Positions 35,856 through 46,700 of a DNA stretch of 64,000 nucleotides are shown here, piece after piece. The stretch's first letter is position 1, and each line of letters begins with the position of its first letter. Under the pieces are notes generated by a model. The model made no database searches. It was not told where the DNA came from and saw nothing but the letters and a program-made list of their open reading frames with translations. The translations under genes were made by a program, and so were the position numbers. Where the stretch lies: NCBI RefSeq assembly GCF_031127875.1, contig NZ_JARXIA010000003.1:288911-352910 (forward strand), written 5' to 3'. This DNA comes from Pelagicoccus sp. SDUM812005 (GTDB taxonomy: Bacteria > Verrucomicrobiota > Verrucomicrobiia > Opitutales > Opitutaceae).

Positions 35856-37382
35856 ATGAAAGCTATGAGTTCGATATTAGGGAGCTGGCGCTTGGCGGCG
35901 ATTTTGCTGCTGGGCGTTGCGGAGTCTTGGGCTGCTGAGCCCAATATTATCTACATCCTGGCGGATGACATGGGGGTCGGCGACGTGCAGGTCCTCAATC
36001 CGGAACGGGGAAAGATCCAGACCCCGCACATGGACAGGCTGGCGGAGGAAGGCATGATCTTCACTGACGCCCACACCAGCTCGGCGGTCTGTACGCCGAC
36101 CCGCTATGGAATCCTCACGGGGCGTTACAATTGGCGTACCCGTCTGCAGACCTTCGTGCTCTGGGGCTATAGCCCACCCTTGATCTCCAAGGAGCGGGTG
36201 ACGGTGGCGGATTTCTTGAAGGAGCAGGGCTACAACACCGCAGCCATCGGCAAGTGGCATTTGGGAATGGACTTGCCGACCACGGACGGAAAGCCAGCCG
36301 CCAACAATGGCAACAATGTCGATTGGAACGGCGTGATCGAGGACAGTCCCTTTCACCATGGCTTCGACTATTTTTATGGGATCTCCGCCTCGCTGGACAT
36401 GCCGCCTTACATCTATATCGAGAACGATCGTTTCCTCGGGGAAGCAACGGTGAAGAAGAACTTCTGGAAGGAGCGTACCGGGTGGGCGGAGCCCGGTTTC
36501 GAGGCGGTCGACGTCCTGCCGGAGATTGGGCGCAAGACGGTCGAGTTTATCCGTAAGCAAAAGAAGGATACGCCTTTCTTTGCCTACGTGCCGCTCACCT
36601 CGCCGCATTCGCCGATCTCGGTGGCTCCCGAATGGCAGGGCAAGAGCGGGGTCGAGCCCTATGGGGACTTCGTCATGCAAACCGATCATGTGATTGGTCA
36701 GATCGTCGCTGCGGTGGACGAGGCCGGCTTTGGCGAGAATACCATCATCGTGGTGACTGCGGACAACGGTTGTTCGGCCAACCCTTCCGACTACCAGGCG
36801 ATGGAGGCGAAGGGGCACTATTCCAGCGCCGAGCTTCGTGGATTCAAATCCGACCTGTGGGAAGGCGGGCATCGGGTGCCCTTCATCGTACGTTGGCCCA
36901 GCGTGGTGGAAGCGGGGTCGAAGAGCGACCAGGCCATCTGCCTTACCGACTTGATGGCGACCTGCGCGGATATCCTCGGCACTTCGTATCCGGAGACGGA
37001 AGGCGTTGACAGCGTCAGCTTCCTGCCGGCCTTGAAGGGCGAGAAGATCGTATCCACCCGCAACGGTATCGTGCACCACGGCATTCGCGGCCATTTCGCC
37101 TACCGTCAAGGGAAGTGGAAGCTGCTTTTGTCGAAGGGGTCCGGAGGTTGGACGAAGCCGACGGAAAAGGACGCGGCCGCGAGCGGGGCGCCGATTGCCC
37201 AGTTGTACGACATGGAGAAGGATCCCAGCGAAACGACGAACCTGTATCACAGCCATCCGGAGGTGGTGGCCCAGTTGCTCAAGCAGTTGGAAGAGGACGT
37301 GGCCCGCGGGCGTAGTACGGCGGGACCTGTCGTGAGCAACGACGTGGACGAAATTGTACTTTGGAAATCGGGGAAGGAATAG
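35856..37382 (+). CDS. S1-family sulfatase, secreted (S1_15-like)
   Basis: A 508-residue sulfatase with signal peptide 1-27. LADDMGVGDVQVLNPERGK, formylglycine site C79-TPTR with YGILTGRYNWRTRLQ, IGKWHLGMDLP, PHSP and TADNGCS are present. The NPERGKI-TPHMDRLA and RYNWRTRLQ stretches resemble the galactose/GalNAc-6-sulfatase group S1_15, a subfamily guess from memory of motifs. It is preceded by AAAAGGAA and its stop abuts the next ATG (TAGATG). Confidence 0.92.
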   Translation: MKAMSSILGSWRLAAILLLGVAESWAAEPNIIYILADDMGVGDVQVLNPERGKIQTPHMDRLAEEGMIFTDAHTSSAVCTPTRYGILTGRYNWRTRLQTFVLWGYSPPLISKERVTVADFLKEQGYNTAAIGKWHLGMDLPTTDGKPAANNGNNVDWNGVIEDSPFHHGFDYFYGISASLDMPPYIYIENDRFLGEATVKKNFWKERTGWAEPGFEAVDVLPEIGRKTVEFIRKQKKDTPFFAYVPLTSPHSPISVAPEWQGKSGVEPYGDFVMQTDHVIGQIVAAVDEAGFGENTIIVVTADNGCSANPSDYQAMEAKGHYSSAELRGFKSDLWEGGHRVPFIVRWPSVVEAGSKSDQAICLTDLMATCADILGTSYPETEGVDSVSFLPALKGEKIVSTRNGIVHHGIRGHFAYRQGKWKLLLSKGSGGWTKPTEKDAAASGAPIAQLYDMEKDPSETTNLYHSHPEVVAQLLKQLEEDVARGRSTAGPVVSNDVDEIVLWKSGKE

Positions 37383-39416
37383 ATGAAGGCGAATCGTATC
37401 CTGTTTCTTGCCGTTCTTGCTCCCTGTATTGCGGGCCTGTTCGCGGCGTGTTCCAGCAACTCCGAGAAGCTTTCTTCTCCTGACGGGAGTATCGAAGTTT
37501 CCTGGCAGGCTGAGGACGGTGACATCCTTTACGCGGTTCGCCTGAACGGAGAACCGCTTGTCGAGGCCTCGCCCTTGGGCTTGAAGGCGGAAGCCGGGCA
37601 GGTGCTCGAGGTCTACGAGGTGAGTCGCTCCGCCGGCGACGAATCGTGGGAAGCGGTTTGGGGACCGCAAAGGATCTACAGAGACGCGTACCGCGAGATT
37701 CGACTGCGCGTCGGCGGGGCGTCCGATACGGATTCGCCGCAAACGATCGTGTTGCGGGCCTATGACGATGGGGTCGCTTTCCGCTACGAGCTTCCGGAAG
37801 GTCGGGCCCTCAACGAGGCCGCCTACCAGCACGAAGCCAGTTCGATCCGTTACGTATCCAAAAATCCGATCGCTTGGCATCCCTTGTCTTCCACCCTGGT
37901 GTCCGACGCGATCGAGGTAGCGTCATGGGAACCGGAGAAAGAGGACCAGGCCCGGGTGACCGCGAACACCCGCTATACCTTTAAGCCGAAGGTTATCAAG
38001 ACGCCGCTAACCCTGAAGCTGGCGGACGATGCCTACCTTTCGCTCCACGAGGCCGGCGTGAACCATGCGGTCTCGGACGGTGTCCAGCTGGAAGGAAATT
38101 CCATCACTTACCGGAGCGACTTCGCAAAGGTAGCCGGTCGCCTTACGCCGTGGCGAACGCTCACCATCGGCGAGCGTCCCGGCGAGCTGATCGAGTCCAC
38201 CTTGATCGTCAACTTGAACGAGCCTTCGCGCCTGGAGGACAGCTCTTGGATCAAGCCCGGAAAGTCGCTGTGGGACTGGCGAAACCACGGCGCCCATGCC
38301 GACGATGGTTTCGAGTACGGGCTGACGACGGAGAGCTACCTGCGCTACGTCGATTTCGCCGCGGAGAACAACCTTCAGTACGTGATGGTGGATGCGGAGT
38401 GGTACGGTCCCGAGCACGATTTCGAGTCTGACCCGAAAACCTTTATCCCCGAGGTCGACATCCAGAAGATCTGTTCCTATGCGAAGTCGAAGGGCGTAGC
38501 CCTGTGGTTGTACGTTAATTCCAAAGCCTTCGCTCGCTACGATCTCGACGAGACCTTGTCCCAGTACCAGGAGTGGGGCGTGGCGGGAGTGAAGATGGGT
38601 TTTCTGGGAGGCGCTGGAAGCAGCAACCCCATCGAACTCAGCAACGAGGTGGTGAGGAAGTGCGCGGAGTACCAGATCCAATACGTGCTTCATGAGCCGT
38701 ATAAGCCCAGTGGATACCAGCGAACCTATCCGAACATCCTCGCCTACGAGTACGTCAATAGCATGTTGGACGGACCGAGTCGGCCGTCGGCGACGCCGAG
38801 CCGCTTGATCAACCAGCTTTTCGTGCATGCCCTCGCCGGGCCGGTAGATCGCAGTTGCGGTATGTTCGATTTGGATACGTTTATCAGCCGCGAGAAATGC
38901 CATCGGCAAATTCCGTCGACGGTGGCTTCTCAGGTGGCCCAGTGCCTCCTGTTTCCCAGCGGCTTGCTGACCTTGCCCGACCATCCGGATGCCTACCGGC
39001 GCAAGGCGGATCTATTCGAATTCATCGCCCGGATGCCCATGACTTGGGACGAAACCAAGGTCCTGGACGCGGAGATTGGGAAGCATATCACCCTAGCCCG
39101 CCGGAGCGGCGAGCAGTGGTTCGTGGCGTCCTTGGCGGACGAAGCTGGGCGAGAAGGAACGGTGGCGCTCGATTTCCTGGAAGAGGGCGTCAGCTACGAT
39201 GTAACCTTGTACGAGGACGCGCCCGGGGCTAGCTACGAGTATTACGGTCCCGGCACCAAGAAGGAGGCCACGGAGCAGGGCCTTGAGATGAAGCCTCATG
39301 AAACGAAGCGGGAATTGTATCAGGTGCGCAGGCTCACTGCCAAGCGGGGCGACGTGCTGCCCATCGTGATCGCTCCGGGCGGAGGCCATAGCATGTGGAT
39401 ACGCCCTGCGTCCTGA
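37383..39416 (+). CDS. GH97 glycosidase, lipoprotein
   Basis: A 677-residue GH97 enzyme. The N-terminal hydrophobic core ends in LFAAC (Cys23), a lipobox, predicting lipid attachment. Residues about 30-290 are the beta-sandwich typical of the family; 300-560 the TIM barrel (SLWDWRNHG, YVMVDAEWYG, GVAGVKMGFLGG, VLHEPYKPSG); the rest a C-terminal beta domain. Retaining GH97 galactosidases have Asp in the VKxDF position; here it is Gly406, as in inverting members that use glutamates. So an inverting alpha-glycosidase is likely. It starts directly at the stop of the sulfatase before it. Confidence 0.9.
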   Translation: MKANRILFLAVLAPCIAGLFAACSSNSEKLSSPDGSIEVSWQAEDGDILYAVRLNGEPLVEASPLGLKAEAGQVLEVYEVSRSAGDESWEAVWGPQRIYRDAYREIRLRVGGASDTDSPQTIVLRAYDDGVAFRYELPEGRALNEAAYQHEASSIRYVSKNPIAWHPLSSTLVSDAIEVASWEPEKEDQARVTANTRYTFKPKVIKTPLTLKLADDAYLSLHEAGVNHAVSDGVQLEGNSITYRSDFAKVAGRLTPWRTLTIGERPGELIESTLIVNLNEPSRLEDSSWIKPGKSLWDWRNHGAHADDGFEYGLTTESYLRYVDFAAENNLQYVMVDAEWYGPEHDFESDPKTFIPEVDIQKICSYAKSKGVALWLYVNSKAFARYDLDETLSQYQEWGVAGVKMGFLGGAGSSNPIELSNEVVRKCAEYQIQYVLHEPYKPSGYQRTYPNILAYEYVNSMLDGPSRPSATPSRLINQLFVHALAGPVDRSCGMFDLDTFISREKCHRQIPSTVASQVAQCLLFPSGLLTLPDHPDAYRRKADLFEFIARMPMTWDETKVLDAEIGKHITLARRSGEQWFVASLADEAGREGTVALDFLEEGVSYDVTLYEDAPGASYEYYGPGTKKEATEQGLEMKPHETKRELYQVRRLTAKRGDVLPIVIAPGGGHSMWIRPAS

Positions 39417-39427
39417 TTTTTTGAAAG

Positions 39428-39461
39428 GGCCAGCGATGGCGTCGTTTTGCCTGAGCTGGCC
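39428..39461 (+). terminator. Stem-loop after GH97 (weak terminator candidate)
   Basis: GGCCAGC (39428) pairs with GCTGGCC (39455) around a 20-base loop. No T-run follows, so it may instead protect RNA or attenuate reading into the regulator gene. Confidence 0.35.
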
Positions 39462-39481
39462 GCGTAAGCGCCGGTAACGAA

Positions 39482-42400
39482 GTGTTGAATACAGACAGAG
39501 GTACAGGAGGCGTTTTAGGTCTCGTTCATTTTCTTGCTCGGTCGCTGGTTTGGCTCGGGCTGCTCGCGGGTGGCTGCTTGGCGGGAGCGAGCCAGTTGTA
39601 TGTTCCGAAGGAAATCGAAGCCATCAGCGAAAAATGGCGCTGGCAAAACGTGGAAGGCCTAGGGGCCGGGTCGATTCACTCCTTCGACATTGCGGAGGAG
39701 GGAACGGTGTGGATCGGCATGGATACGAAGGTGCTGCGCTACGACGGGAAGACCTTTCAGGATTTCGGCTTGCCCGGCGGACCGCGCTCGGGGGCCAGGG
39801 CGATCAAGGCCAGCAAGAGCGGCGACGTGTATGCCTTGTCCCGGACGGAGCTTTTCCGTTTGAGCGAGGGGAGCTGGAAGCTGCTGGGAAACGTGGGGGC
39901 GAACCGCTGTCGGCGGATCTTGGAAGGGGACGACGGAAGGCTTTGGTTCGCCGCGGACGGCCAGATTCACAGCGTGCTGGGCGACGAGATCCAGAGCTCG
40001 GTACAGATCGCCAGCCGGCTGCTCGACATCGAGCTCGATGAGCAGGGGGCGATTTGGGCGCTCGACGCTTTGGGAGGGGTTTATCGTTGCCGCCCGAATG
40101 GCGGGAAGGCGTTGGTCAGGCAACGGTGGGATGTCTTCGAAAGCGTAGGCAACGGCAGGCCGTGCCGGACGGGAATGATCGAGGCCACCCGCGACGGGCT
40201 TCTTTGGTTCGTCGACGTCAATCCAAGTCGGCCGCCGCGCAGCTTCAATCCCAAGACCGGAGAGTGGAACGAGATCGATCTGCTTAAATCGGGCGGCACC
40301 CATCGGAACCACTCGATCCTCGAGGTGGAGAAAGGCAAGCTGCTGATTTCCGGAAACGATTCGATCTCGGTGGCGTCGGGCGGCGGATGGAGTTCGATCT
40401 CGAACGCGAGCCTGAACTTGACCGAGCTCACGACCTTCATGCGCGTCGACCAGGACGGGTACCTTTGGTTCATGCAAAGCAGCAGTCCGCATGACCGCAG
40501 CCGGCTGGCTCGCATAGACTATGCGGGCGAGCGCTGGAAGGAGTTCGTCGATTTGAACTTCCAGTGCGATTGGGGAGAGGGCCGTCTCTGCTTCTTGACG
40601 AAGTCCGGCGATTTCGTGGTGCACGATACGCGACGGGACCTGTGGCATCGATACGGCGAAGAGGACGGGCTCATCGACAATGCCTTGGTGGCCATCCTGA
40701 GCGCGGAGGGCGAGGTTTGGATCGCAGGCTCGCACCGCGGCGTAGCGGCGGTCAACCAGTTCGACGGAGACAGGTGGAGGCTGCATGAATTGCCGGAACT
40801 GGGCGGGACAATCAGCCGTTTTTCGGCGCGTTCCCTTTCCGATGGAAGCTTGGTGTTCGCTTGCGGGCAGGAGTTCGAGGTTGGCAAGGGCAAGGGGGGA
40901 ATCGTTCGCTTCCGCGTGGAAAACGGGAGCTACGCTAAGGAGCGGCTAGCAGGTGCCCACCAGCGAATCATATCGATCCAGGAAGGAGACGACGGGGAGC
41001 TTCTCTACAGCAAAAACCAGATCTATCGTCTCGATGAGGAGGGGGCGGTGCCCTTGGAGCTGCCCTCCGAAAATCCGGTCATTTGGATCGACGAGTTTCA
41101 CGCGGAGGAGGATGGTTCGCTCTGGTACTGCAACTGGGGACGCGGCGTGCATTTCTTCGATGGGGAGGCCTTGCGCATGTTCACCGTGGACGACGGCTTG
41201 AGTTCGAACTATGTATCGAACTTGTTGGTACAGGAAAACGGAACCGTTTACGCCCTAACTGAAAGCGGTCTGGACCGCTATCGCAAGGGGAAGTGGGAAA
41301 ACGTGGCCGGGCCCCGTGTGGGAGGCATTCGCGAAGGGGCGACCTTGCGGCAGTCGAAGGACGGATCCATTTGGGTGAGCTTGGCGAGCCGCAGCTGGTA
41401 CTTCACCGAAAACTCCCGGACGACCCAGGTCATGGACTTCCGCAGCCTTCGGTTTCGCGAGGACGAGGCAGCGCCGGATACCATGGTGTTCTATACTCCG
41501 GAGTCCTCCCTGTATTCAAGGTCTGCTTACATTAGTTGGGATGGAGTGGACGAATGGTCGGACACGCCTCATGCCGAGCTCCAGTATTCGTATCAGTTGG
41601 ACGGAGGCGAATGGAGCTTGTTCGGTCCGGAGACTTCGAAGTATTTCTCGGAGCTGGAGGCGGGGGACCATACGATCAAGGTGAGGGCCCGGGACCGAGA
41701 CGGGAATGTGGATGAAACCCCGGCGGCGCTGTCGTTCACCATTGTCGCCCCGTTTTGGGAAACGACCTGGTTCCTCGTTGCGGTGATCGCGATTCCGCTC
41801 GTCGTCATCGGGTTGGTGATCTTGTTGCTGGCGCAGCGAATTCGGCATATGGCGGAGCTCGATGGGGTTCGCACGCGGTTCCTGATGAACGTGTCGCACG
41901 AGCTGCGCTCGCCCTTGAGCTTGATCATGATGCCCTTGGAAAAGTTCGTGAAGGAGCAGGGGATCGACGAGAATTCGAAAGGCTTGGGCACGGCCCTTCG
42001 CAGCGCCCGCCGGCTAAACCAACTGGTAGAGCAGCTGCTGGACCTGCACAAGGCTCGGGCCCAGAAGTATCGCTTGAATCCAAAAGTTGGAGACATCGTT
42101 CGCTATACCCGCCTGATCGTGGGCGACTTCGACAATCTTGCGGCTTCGCGAGATCAAGTGGTTCGTTTTTCGTGCGCTGTGGATCGTTACCTTACCCGCT
42201 TCGACGAGGACCTTTATCGCAAGCTCTTGGACAATCTCGTGTTGAACGCGATCAAGCATTCCCCCTCGAAGGCCGAGATTTCCGTCTCCCTCGAAATGGG
42301 TCCGGAGCTGGGAGAAGGGGCTTTGCGCTTGGTCGTGGAGGACGACGGTTTCGGAATTCGGCCCACTATCCTGAAGCGGATCTTCGAGCCGTTTTACTAT

Positions 42401-43447
42401 GATTCGAAGGGAACGAGCCATCGGATGCGGAGCCACGGGATCGGCCTGGCATTGGTGAAGGAACTGGTGGATTTCTGCCAGGCGACCATCACGGCGGAGA
42501 GTCCGACGCGAAGCGCGGAAGGACGGCAGCACGGCTCCCGGTTCACCATCGAATTCCAAGGGATGTTACCGGTGGACGCTGGCGAGCTTGAGAAGGAGAA
42601 GGCGCTTTCGGCGCCCGCTGAAGTCGGCTCGGAGGCGGAGGGGGATGCGGCAGCCGATTCCCGGGCGAAGGGCGAGGCCAAGCCGCTTATCCTCTTGGTG
42701 GACGACCATAAGGAGCTGAGGGAATACATTGCGGAGGAATTGGCGGCCGACTTCGCCGTGATCGAAGCCGAGGGAAGTCGCGAGGGGATCGAGCTCGCCC
42801 TGCAGCGGATGCCGGACTTGATCATTTCCGATGTGGTGATGCCGGAGATGGATGGCGTCGAGTTTTGCGATGCTCTCAAGAAGAACGTCGCCACCAGCCA
42901 CATCCCGATCATTTTGCAAACCTCGCTGGCATCGCGGGAAAGCGAGGCGGCTGGACTGGAGGCCGGGGCGATCGATTACGTTACCAAGCCGGTATCCATT
43001 CCGCTGATCAAGAAGCGGATCGCGAGCCATTTGGACGCTCGGGCCCGCTTTGCCAAGTATCTGAAATCGCGCTTGCTGGAAGCCGATAGCGAGGAGGTTT
43101 CGGAGTCCGTCTCGAACGAAGCCGAGCTCGGGTTTGTGAAGCGGATCCGGGAGATTCTGGAGAGCCGCTGGGACGACTACAGTTTCAACACCGATGTGTT
43201 GGCCAAGGAGGTCGGAATGAGCCGCAGCTCCTTCTACCGAAAGTGCAAGGCGGTCACCGGATTGCCGCCGGCCGAGGCCATCAAGAACTACCGTCTCGCC
43301 AAGGCCAAGGAGCTGCTGGAGAGCGGCAAGTGGGTGTCCGACGTGGCGTCGGTGGTGGGTTATTCGGACCCGCGTTCGTTTACCCGCGCCTTTCAGAAGC
43401 GCTTCGACTGCGCCCCCTCTGAGATCCGCAGGAAATCGAGCGTTTGA
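39482..43447 (+). CDS. Hybrid two-component system protein (propeller sensor - kinase - receiver - AraC)
   Basis: A 1321-residue one-protein two-component system. Residues 1-36 act as signal/anchor; 37-695 carry repeated propeller blades with G-VWI/LWF motifs, a periplasmic glycan sensor; 699-755 is a Y_Y_Y domain; 762-785 a transmembrane helix (LVAVIAIPLVVIGLVILLL). SHELRSPLS holds the phosphorylated His806; the ATPase domain has DNLVLNAIKHSP, VEDDGFGI and HGIGLALVKEL. The receiver (1066-1190) has Asp1117 in ISDVVMPEMDG, and an AraC helix-turn-helix pair ends the protein (1220-1321). Starts at GTG 39482 with a weak ribosome site. It is the most likely activator of the locus. Confidence 0.93.
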   Translation: MLNTDRGTGGVLGLVHFLARSLVWLGLLAGGCLAGASQLYVPKEIEAISEKWRWQNVEGLGAGSIHSFDIAEEGTVWIGMDTKVLRYDGKTFQDFGLPGGPRSGARAIKASKSGDVYALSRTELFRLSEGSWKLLGNVGANRCRRILEGDDGRLWFAADGQIHSVLGDEIQSSVQIASRLLDIELDEQGAIWALDALGGVYRCRPNGGKALVRQRWDVFESVGNGRPCRTGMIEATRDGLLWFVDVNPSRPPRSFNPKTGEWNEIDLLKSGGTHRNHSILEVEKGKLLISGNDSISVASGGGWSSISNASLNLTELTTFMRVDQDGYLWFMQSSSPHDRSRLARIDYAGERWKEFVDLNFQCDWGEGRLCFLTKSGDFVVHDTRRDLWHRYGEEDGLIDNALVAILSAEGEVWIAGSHRGVAAVNQFDGDRWRLHELPELGGTISRFSARSLSDGSLVFACGQEFEVGKGKGGIVRFRVENGSYAKERLAGAHQRIISIQEGDDGELLYSKNQIYRLDEEGAVPLELPSENPVIWIDEFHAEEDGSLWYCNWGRGVHFFDGEALRMFTVDDGLSSNYVSNLLVQENGTVYALTESGLDRYRKGKWENVAGPRVGGIREGATLRQSKDGSIWVSLASRSWYFTENSRTTQVMDFRSLRFREDEAAPDTMVFYTPESSLYSRSAYISWDGVDEWSDTPHAELQYSYQLDGGEWSLFGPETSKYFSELEAGDHTIKVRARDRDGNVDETPAALSFTIVAPFWETTWFLVAVIAIPLVVIGLVILLLAQRIRHMAELDGVRTRFLMNVSHELRSPLSLIMMPLEKFVKEQGIDENSKGLGTALRSARRLNQLVEQLLDLHKARAQKYRLNPKVGDIVRYTRLIVGDFDNLAASRDQVVRFSCAVDRYLTRFDEDLYRKLLDNLVLNAIKHSPSKAEISVSLEMGPELGEGALRLVVEDDGFGIRPTILKRIFEPFYYDSKGTSHRMRSHGIGLALVKELVDFCQATITAESPTRSAEGRQHGSRFTIEFQGMLPVDAGELEKEKALSAPAEVGSEAEGDAAADSRAKGEAKPLILLVDDHKELREYIAEELAADFAVIEAEGSREGIELALQRMPDLIISDVVMPEMDGVEFCDALKKNVATSHIPIILQTSLASRESEAAGLEAGAIDYVTKPVSIPLIKKRIASHLDARARFAKYLKSRLLEADSEEVSESVSNEAELGFVKRIREILESRWDDYSFNTDVLAKEVGMSRSSFYRKCKAVTGLPPAEAIKNYRLAKAKELLESGKWVSDVASVVGYSDPRSFTRAFQKRFDCAPSEIRRKSSV

Positions 43448-43621
43448 GCGAGGTAGAAGGCGCTCTCGAAGGCCGTTAGCAGGTGTAAGGCGTTTTGCGT
43501 AAGTCGTTTATTAGCAGATGGAAGGACAAATGGTTCCGTATCTGGCACAAATGCACACTTGGTTTTGGCGCGCTCGGAACTAGCGACTTATCGGTATCTA
43601 CGCGGCAATCGGCCGCCTCGT

Positions 43622-43652
43622 TTCGACCCCGGAAATTCCGGGCCTAGTCGAA
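43622..43652. promoter_or_regulatory. Nested inverted repeat upstream of the beta-helix gene
   Basis: CCCGGAA-A-TTCCGGG (43628-43642) is a perfect inverted repeat, framed by TTCGAC and GTCGAA. It could be an operator or an RNA hairpin about 75 bases before the gene at 43722. Confidence 0.4.
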
Positions 43653-43664
43653 GTCGATGTTTCC

Positions 43665-43695
43665 GTAGCGCGGACCCTCGAAGGGCGGCGGCTAC
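43665..43695. repeat. REP-like hairpin upstream of the beta-helix gene
   Basis: GTAGC (43665) and GCTAC (43691) enclose CCCT-CGA-AGGG. A GC-rich hairpin of this form is typical of repetitive extragenic elements; only one clear copy is in the window. The remainder of the 274-base gap shows nothing recognisable. Confidence 0.4.
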
Positions 43696-43721
43696 GAATC
43701 TGAACCCCAAGACAAAACCTC

Positions 43722-46700
43722 ATGAAATACAAAAAGCTTTGTGAAACCATAATAGCGTGCTTTGCCCTTTCCGGCGGCGCCCTTCAGGCTGCGGATTACT
43801 ACGTGGCAACCACGGGCAGCGACTCCAACGCAGGAACGCTGGAGAGTCCGTTCGCTACGATTCAGCGGGCTGTCGACCAGTTGGGCCCGGGGGATACCTG
43901 CTTTATCCGAGGCGGCGTTTATCGCGGCCAGACCATCGATTTGTCTGGAGTTGCCGGAGCGGAGGGAAGCCCGATTACCGTGACCGCCTACCCGGGCGAA
44001 AGCGTCACGGTGGATGGCACCTTCGAAGTCGCTTCCGAGTGGACGCTGGACACCGGTAACGTCTACAAGACGACGGTGGCCGAGCCGGTCACCCAGCTGT
44101 TCGTGGACGACCGCCTCATGACTTTGGCCCGGTTCCCGAACGCCCCCGTGTTTTCGGATACCTGTTGGACGAAGGGGCCTGCTCGCATCCGCAAGGATCC
44201 GGGGTCGACGAACGGCACGGTGATCGACGCCCAATTGGCTTCGCTCGGCATCGATTTCACCGATTGCGTCGGTGTGCTCAATTTCGGAAACCACTCGACT
44301 TTCGCGAGGCTGGTCGAAAACCACGGCGTCGGATCGGACCGGTTCAACTACCGGAAAGTCGGCAAGTATAAAGGCTCCCACGAATACTTCTTCGAGGGAG
44401 GCTTGAACAATGCGGAGCGCGTGCTGCTGGATACGGCCGAGGAGTGGGGTTACGACGAATCGACCGGAACCTTGTACCTGTGGGCAGACGACGGGGAAAG
44501 TCCCAACGGGCGTCAAATCTTCGCCAAGGGCACTAATGCCTATTCTTTGCTAGGCGACGCGGGGACGCATGACATCGTGGTCGACGGTATCGAGTTTTTC
44601 GCTACGACCTTCTACTTCGCCTCGTCCGACAACATCACCCTGCAAAACTGCGAATTTAACTATTACGCGGCTTCGAAGCGTTCGCTGGGGGATACCGACG
44701 TGCCGCAGACTGCTTTTTTCGAAGGTACGGAGGCAGACTTCTGCGTTAATACCACGATATACAATTGCGCGTTTCGCTATGCGGATGCGTCTGGCCTGTG
44801 GGGCAACTTCGTGGAGAACATGCTGGTGGAGAACAACCTGTTCTACCACATCGATCACGCCACCGTTTCGCCGGATACGGGCACACCTTACTTTCTCCAT
44901 TCTCAGGGGACCATCACCGTTTCCAGGTCTCGGGACTTCGTGTACCGTCGCAATACGATCGACACCGCCGGCAGCGCCCAAGGCGTTAAGTTCATTCTTT
45001 ACGATCCGGAGGAAGGCCGTCCCTGGACCAGCGAATATAATTTCCACACCGGCTGCGGCAAGATGGAGGGAAGCGATTCCTCCTCGATGTACTCGCCGCT
45101 GGCCCACGTGATCGAGTCGGTGGGACGTTACAATTGGTTCATTGGCAATCGTCGCGACTTCCGTTGGGACGGGAACAACAAGCCTCTAGAAGGGGTGAGG
45201 GCGAACCTCTATCGCAACGTCGCCCTGTCGACTTATATCAAAGGGATCGCTGGTCCCGGAGATGCTTATTACCTCAAGGGCGATTTCCATGAAGTCTATA
45301 ACAATATAGGTATCGGCGGCGCTCAGTCGGAACTGGCGGTAACCGTTTCCCTGGGAGGCAATGCCCATACCCTGACCCGCAACAACGCGGCCGACATGAT
45401 CAAGGACGACCCGCTGCCTGGAGTTTCCTCCCACAACTACGTGGGCCAGAACGATAGCACTGCGATTATGGCGACCCTCTTGCGAGATCCGGCCAACTGG
45501 GACTTTCGCCCACGCCCCGACGCCGTCGCTTTGATCGACCAAGGCACGCCTACCGTATGTACGGTGAATGGGCAGGAAATTGACGTGACCGCTGGCTACC
45601 TTGGTGCGGCTCCAGACATCGGCGCCTACGAGTATGGAGATGATGAATACTGGATCGGCGGCCGCAAGGAGCCGCACGCTTCTATGGCAGTACCGCCGGT
45701 GGGACGGGAAAACATCAAAGTAGATGCCGACCTGATGTGGTTGGGTGGGCTGGACGCCGTATCCCATAACGTCTATTTCGGAACGTCGCCAGACAACCTC
45801 GTATTCCAAGGGAACCAGACGAACAATATTTTCGATCCGGGGATTTTGACGAACGATCAGACCTATTACTGGCGCGTCGATGCAGTGCAGGCCGACGCTT
45901 CGGTGATCGAGGGCGAGGTTTGGAATTTCACGGTCTACGACCACACGCCTCGTCCCACTTCGAGTCGCGTCGTCCTGTTGGAAGATAGCCCGGCGGACAT
46001 TGTTCTGACGGGTAGCGATCCGGACGGGGATCCGTTGACGTTCGAGATCTCCGTCGAGCCGGAGCACGGAACGCTGAGCGGCACGGCGCCCAACCTCGTC
46101 TACACGCCCGATCCCAACTTTTTCGGCGAGGATCGCCTGGGGTTCAAGGTGAGCGACGGGCAGAACGTTAGCCGGTCCGGGACGATTCTCTTGAACGTGG
46201 AACTTGTTAATGACGACGCCCCTGTGTTCGTCTCCAATCCGATACAAGGCTTGGAAGCCGTCATCGGCACGCCGTACGAAGGCACGCTTGAAGGGGCCGC
46301 GTTGGATGCGGACGAAGATCCGGTGAGCTACGCGATTCTCAGCGGCCCGTCGTGGTTGAGCGCGCAGGCCGACGGGACCTTGAGCGGCACGCCGCAAGCG
46401 GCGGACGCAGGCTTGAACAGTTGGCTGGTCGAGGCCTCGGACGGAACGGGCCGCAGCGCCACGGCGACATTGGAAATTGCTGTATCCACTTGGGAAGACA
46501 GTTTGCTGCTCTCCTGGGAGTTCGACGATGCGTCGGGCTCCACCGTATCGGATAGCGGACCTTCTGGCCATGACGGGCTAGCCTCCGAGGGAACATGGGT
46601 GGCTGGAATCAGCGGCAGCGCCATGGCCTTCGACGGCAGCGCCACGAGCGTGGATATTCCCGCAGAGGCGTTTAGCTCGGTAGGCGAGCAAATCACGATT

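Noticed and set aside
39482..43447. Possible fusion error between a kinase gene and a regulator gene
   Set aside because: The domain order propeller - Y_Y_Y - membrane helix - kinase - receiver - AraC is the standard hybrid two-component layout.
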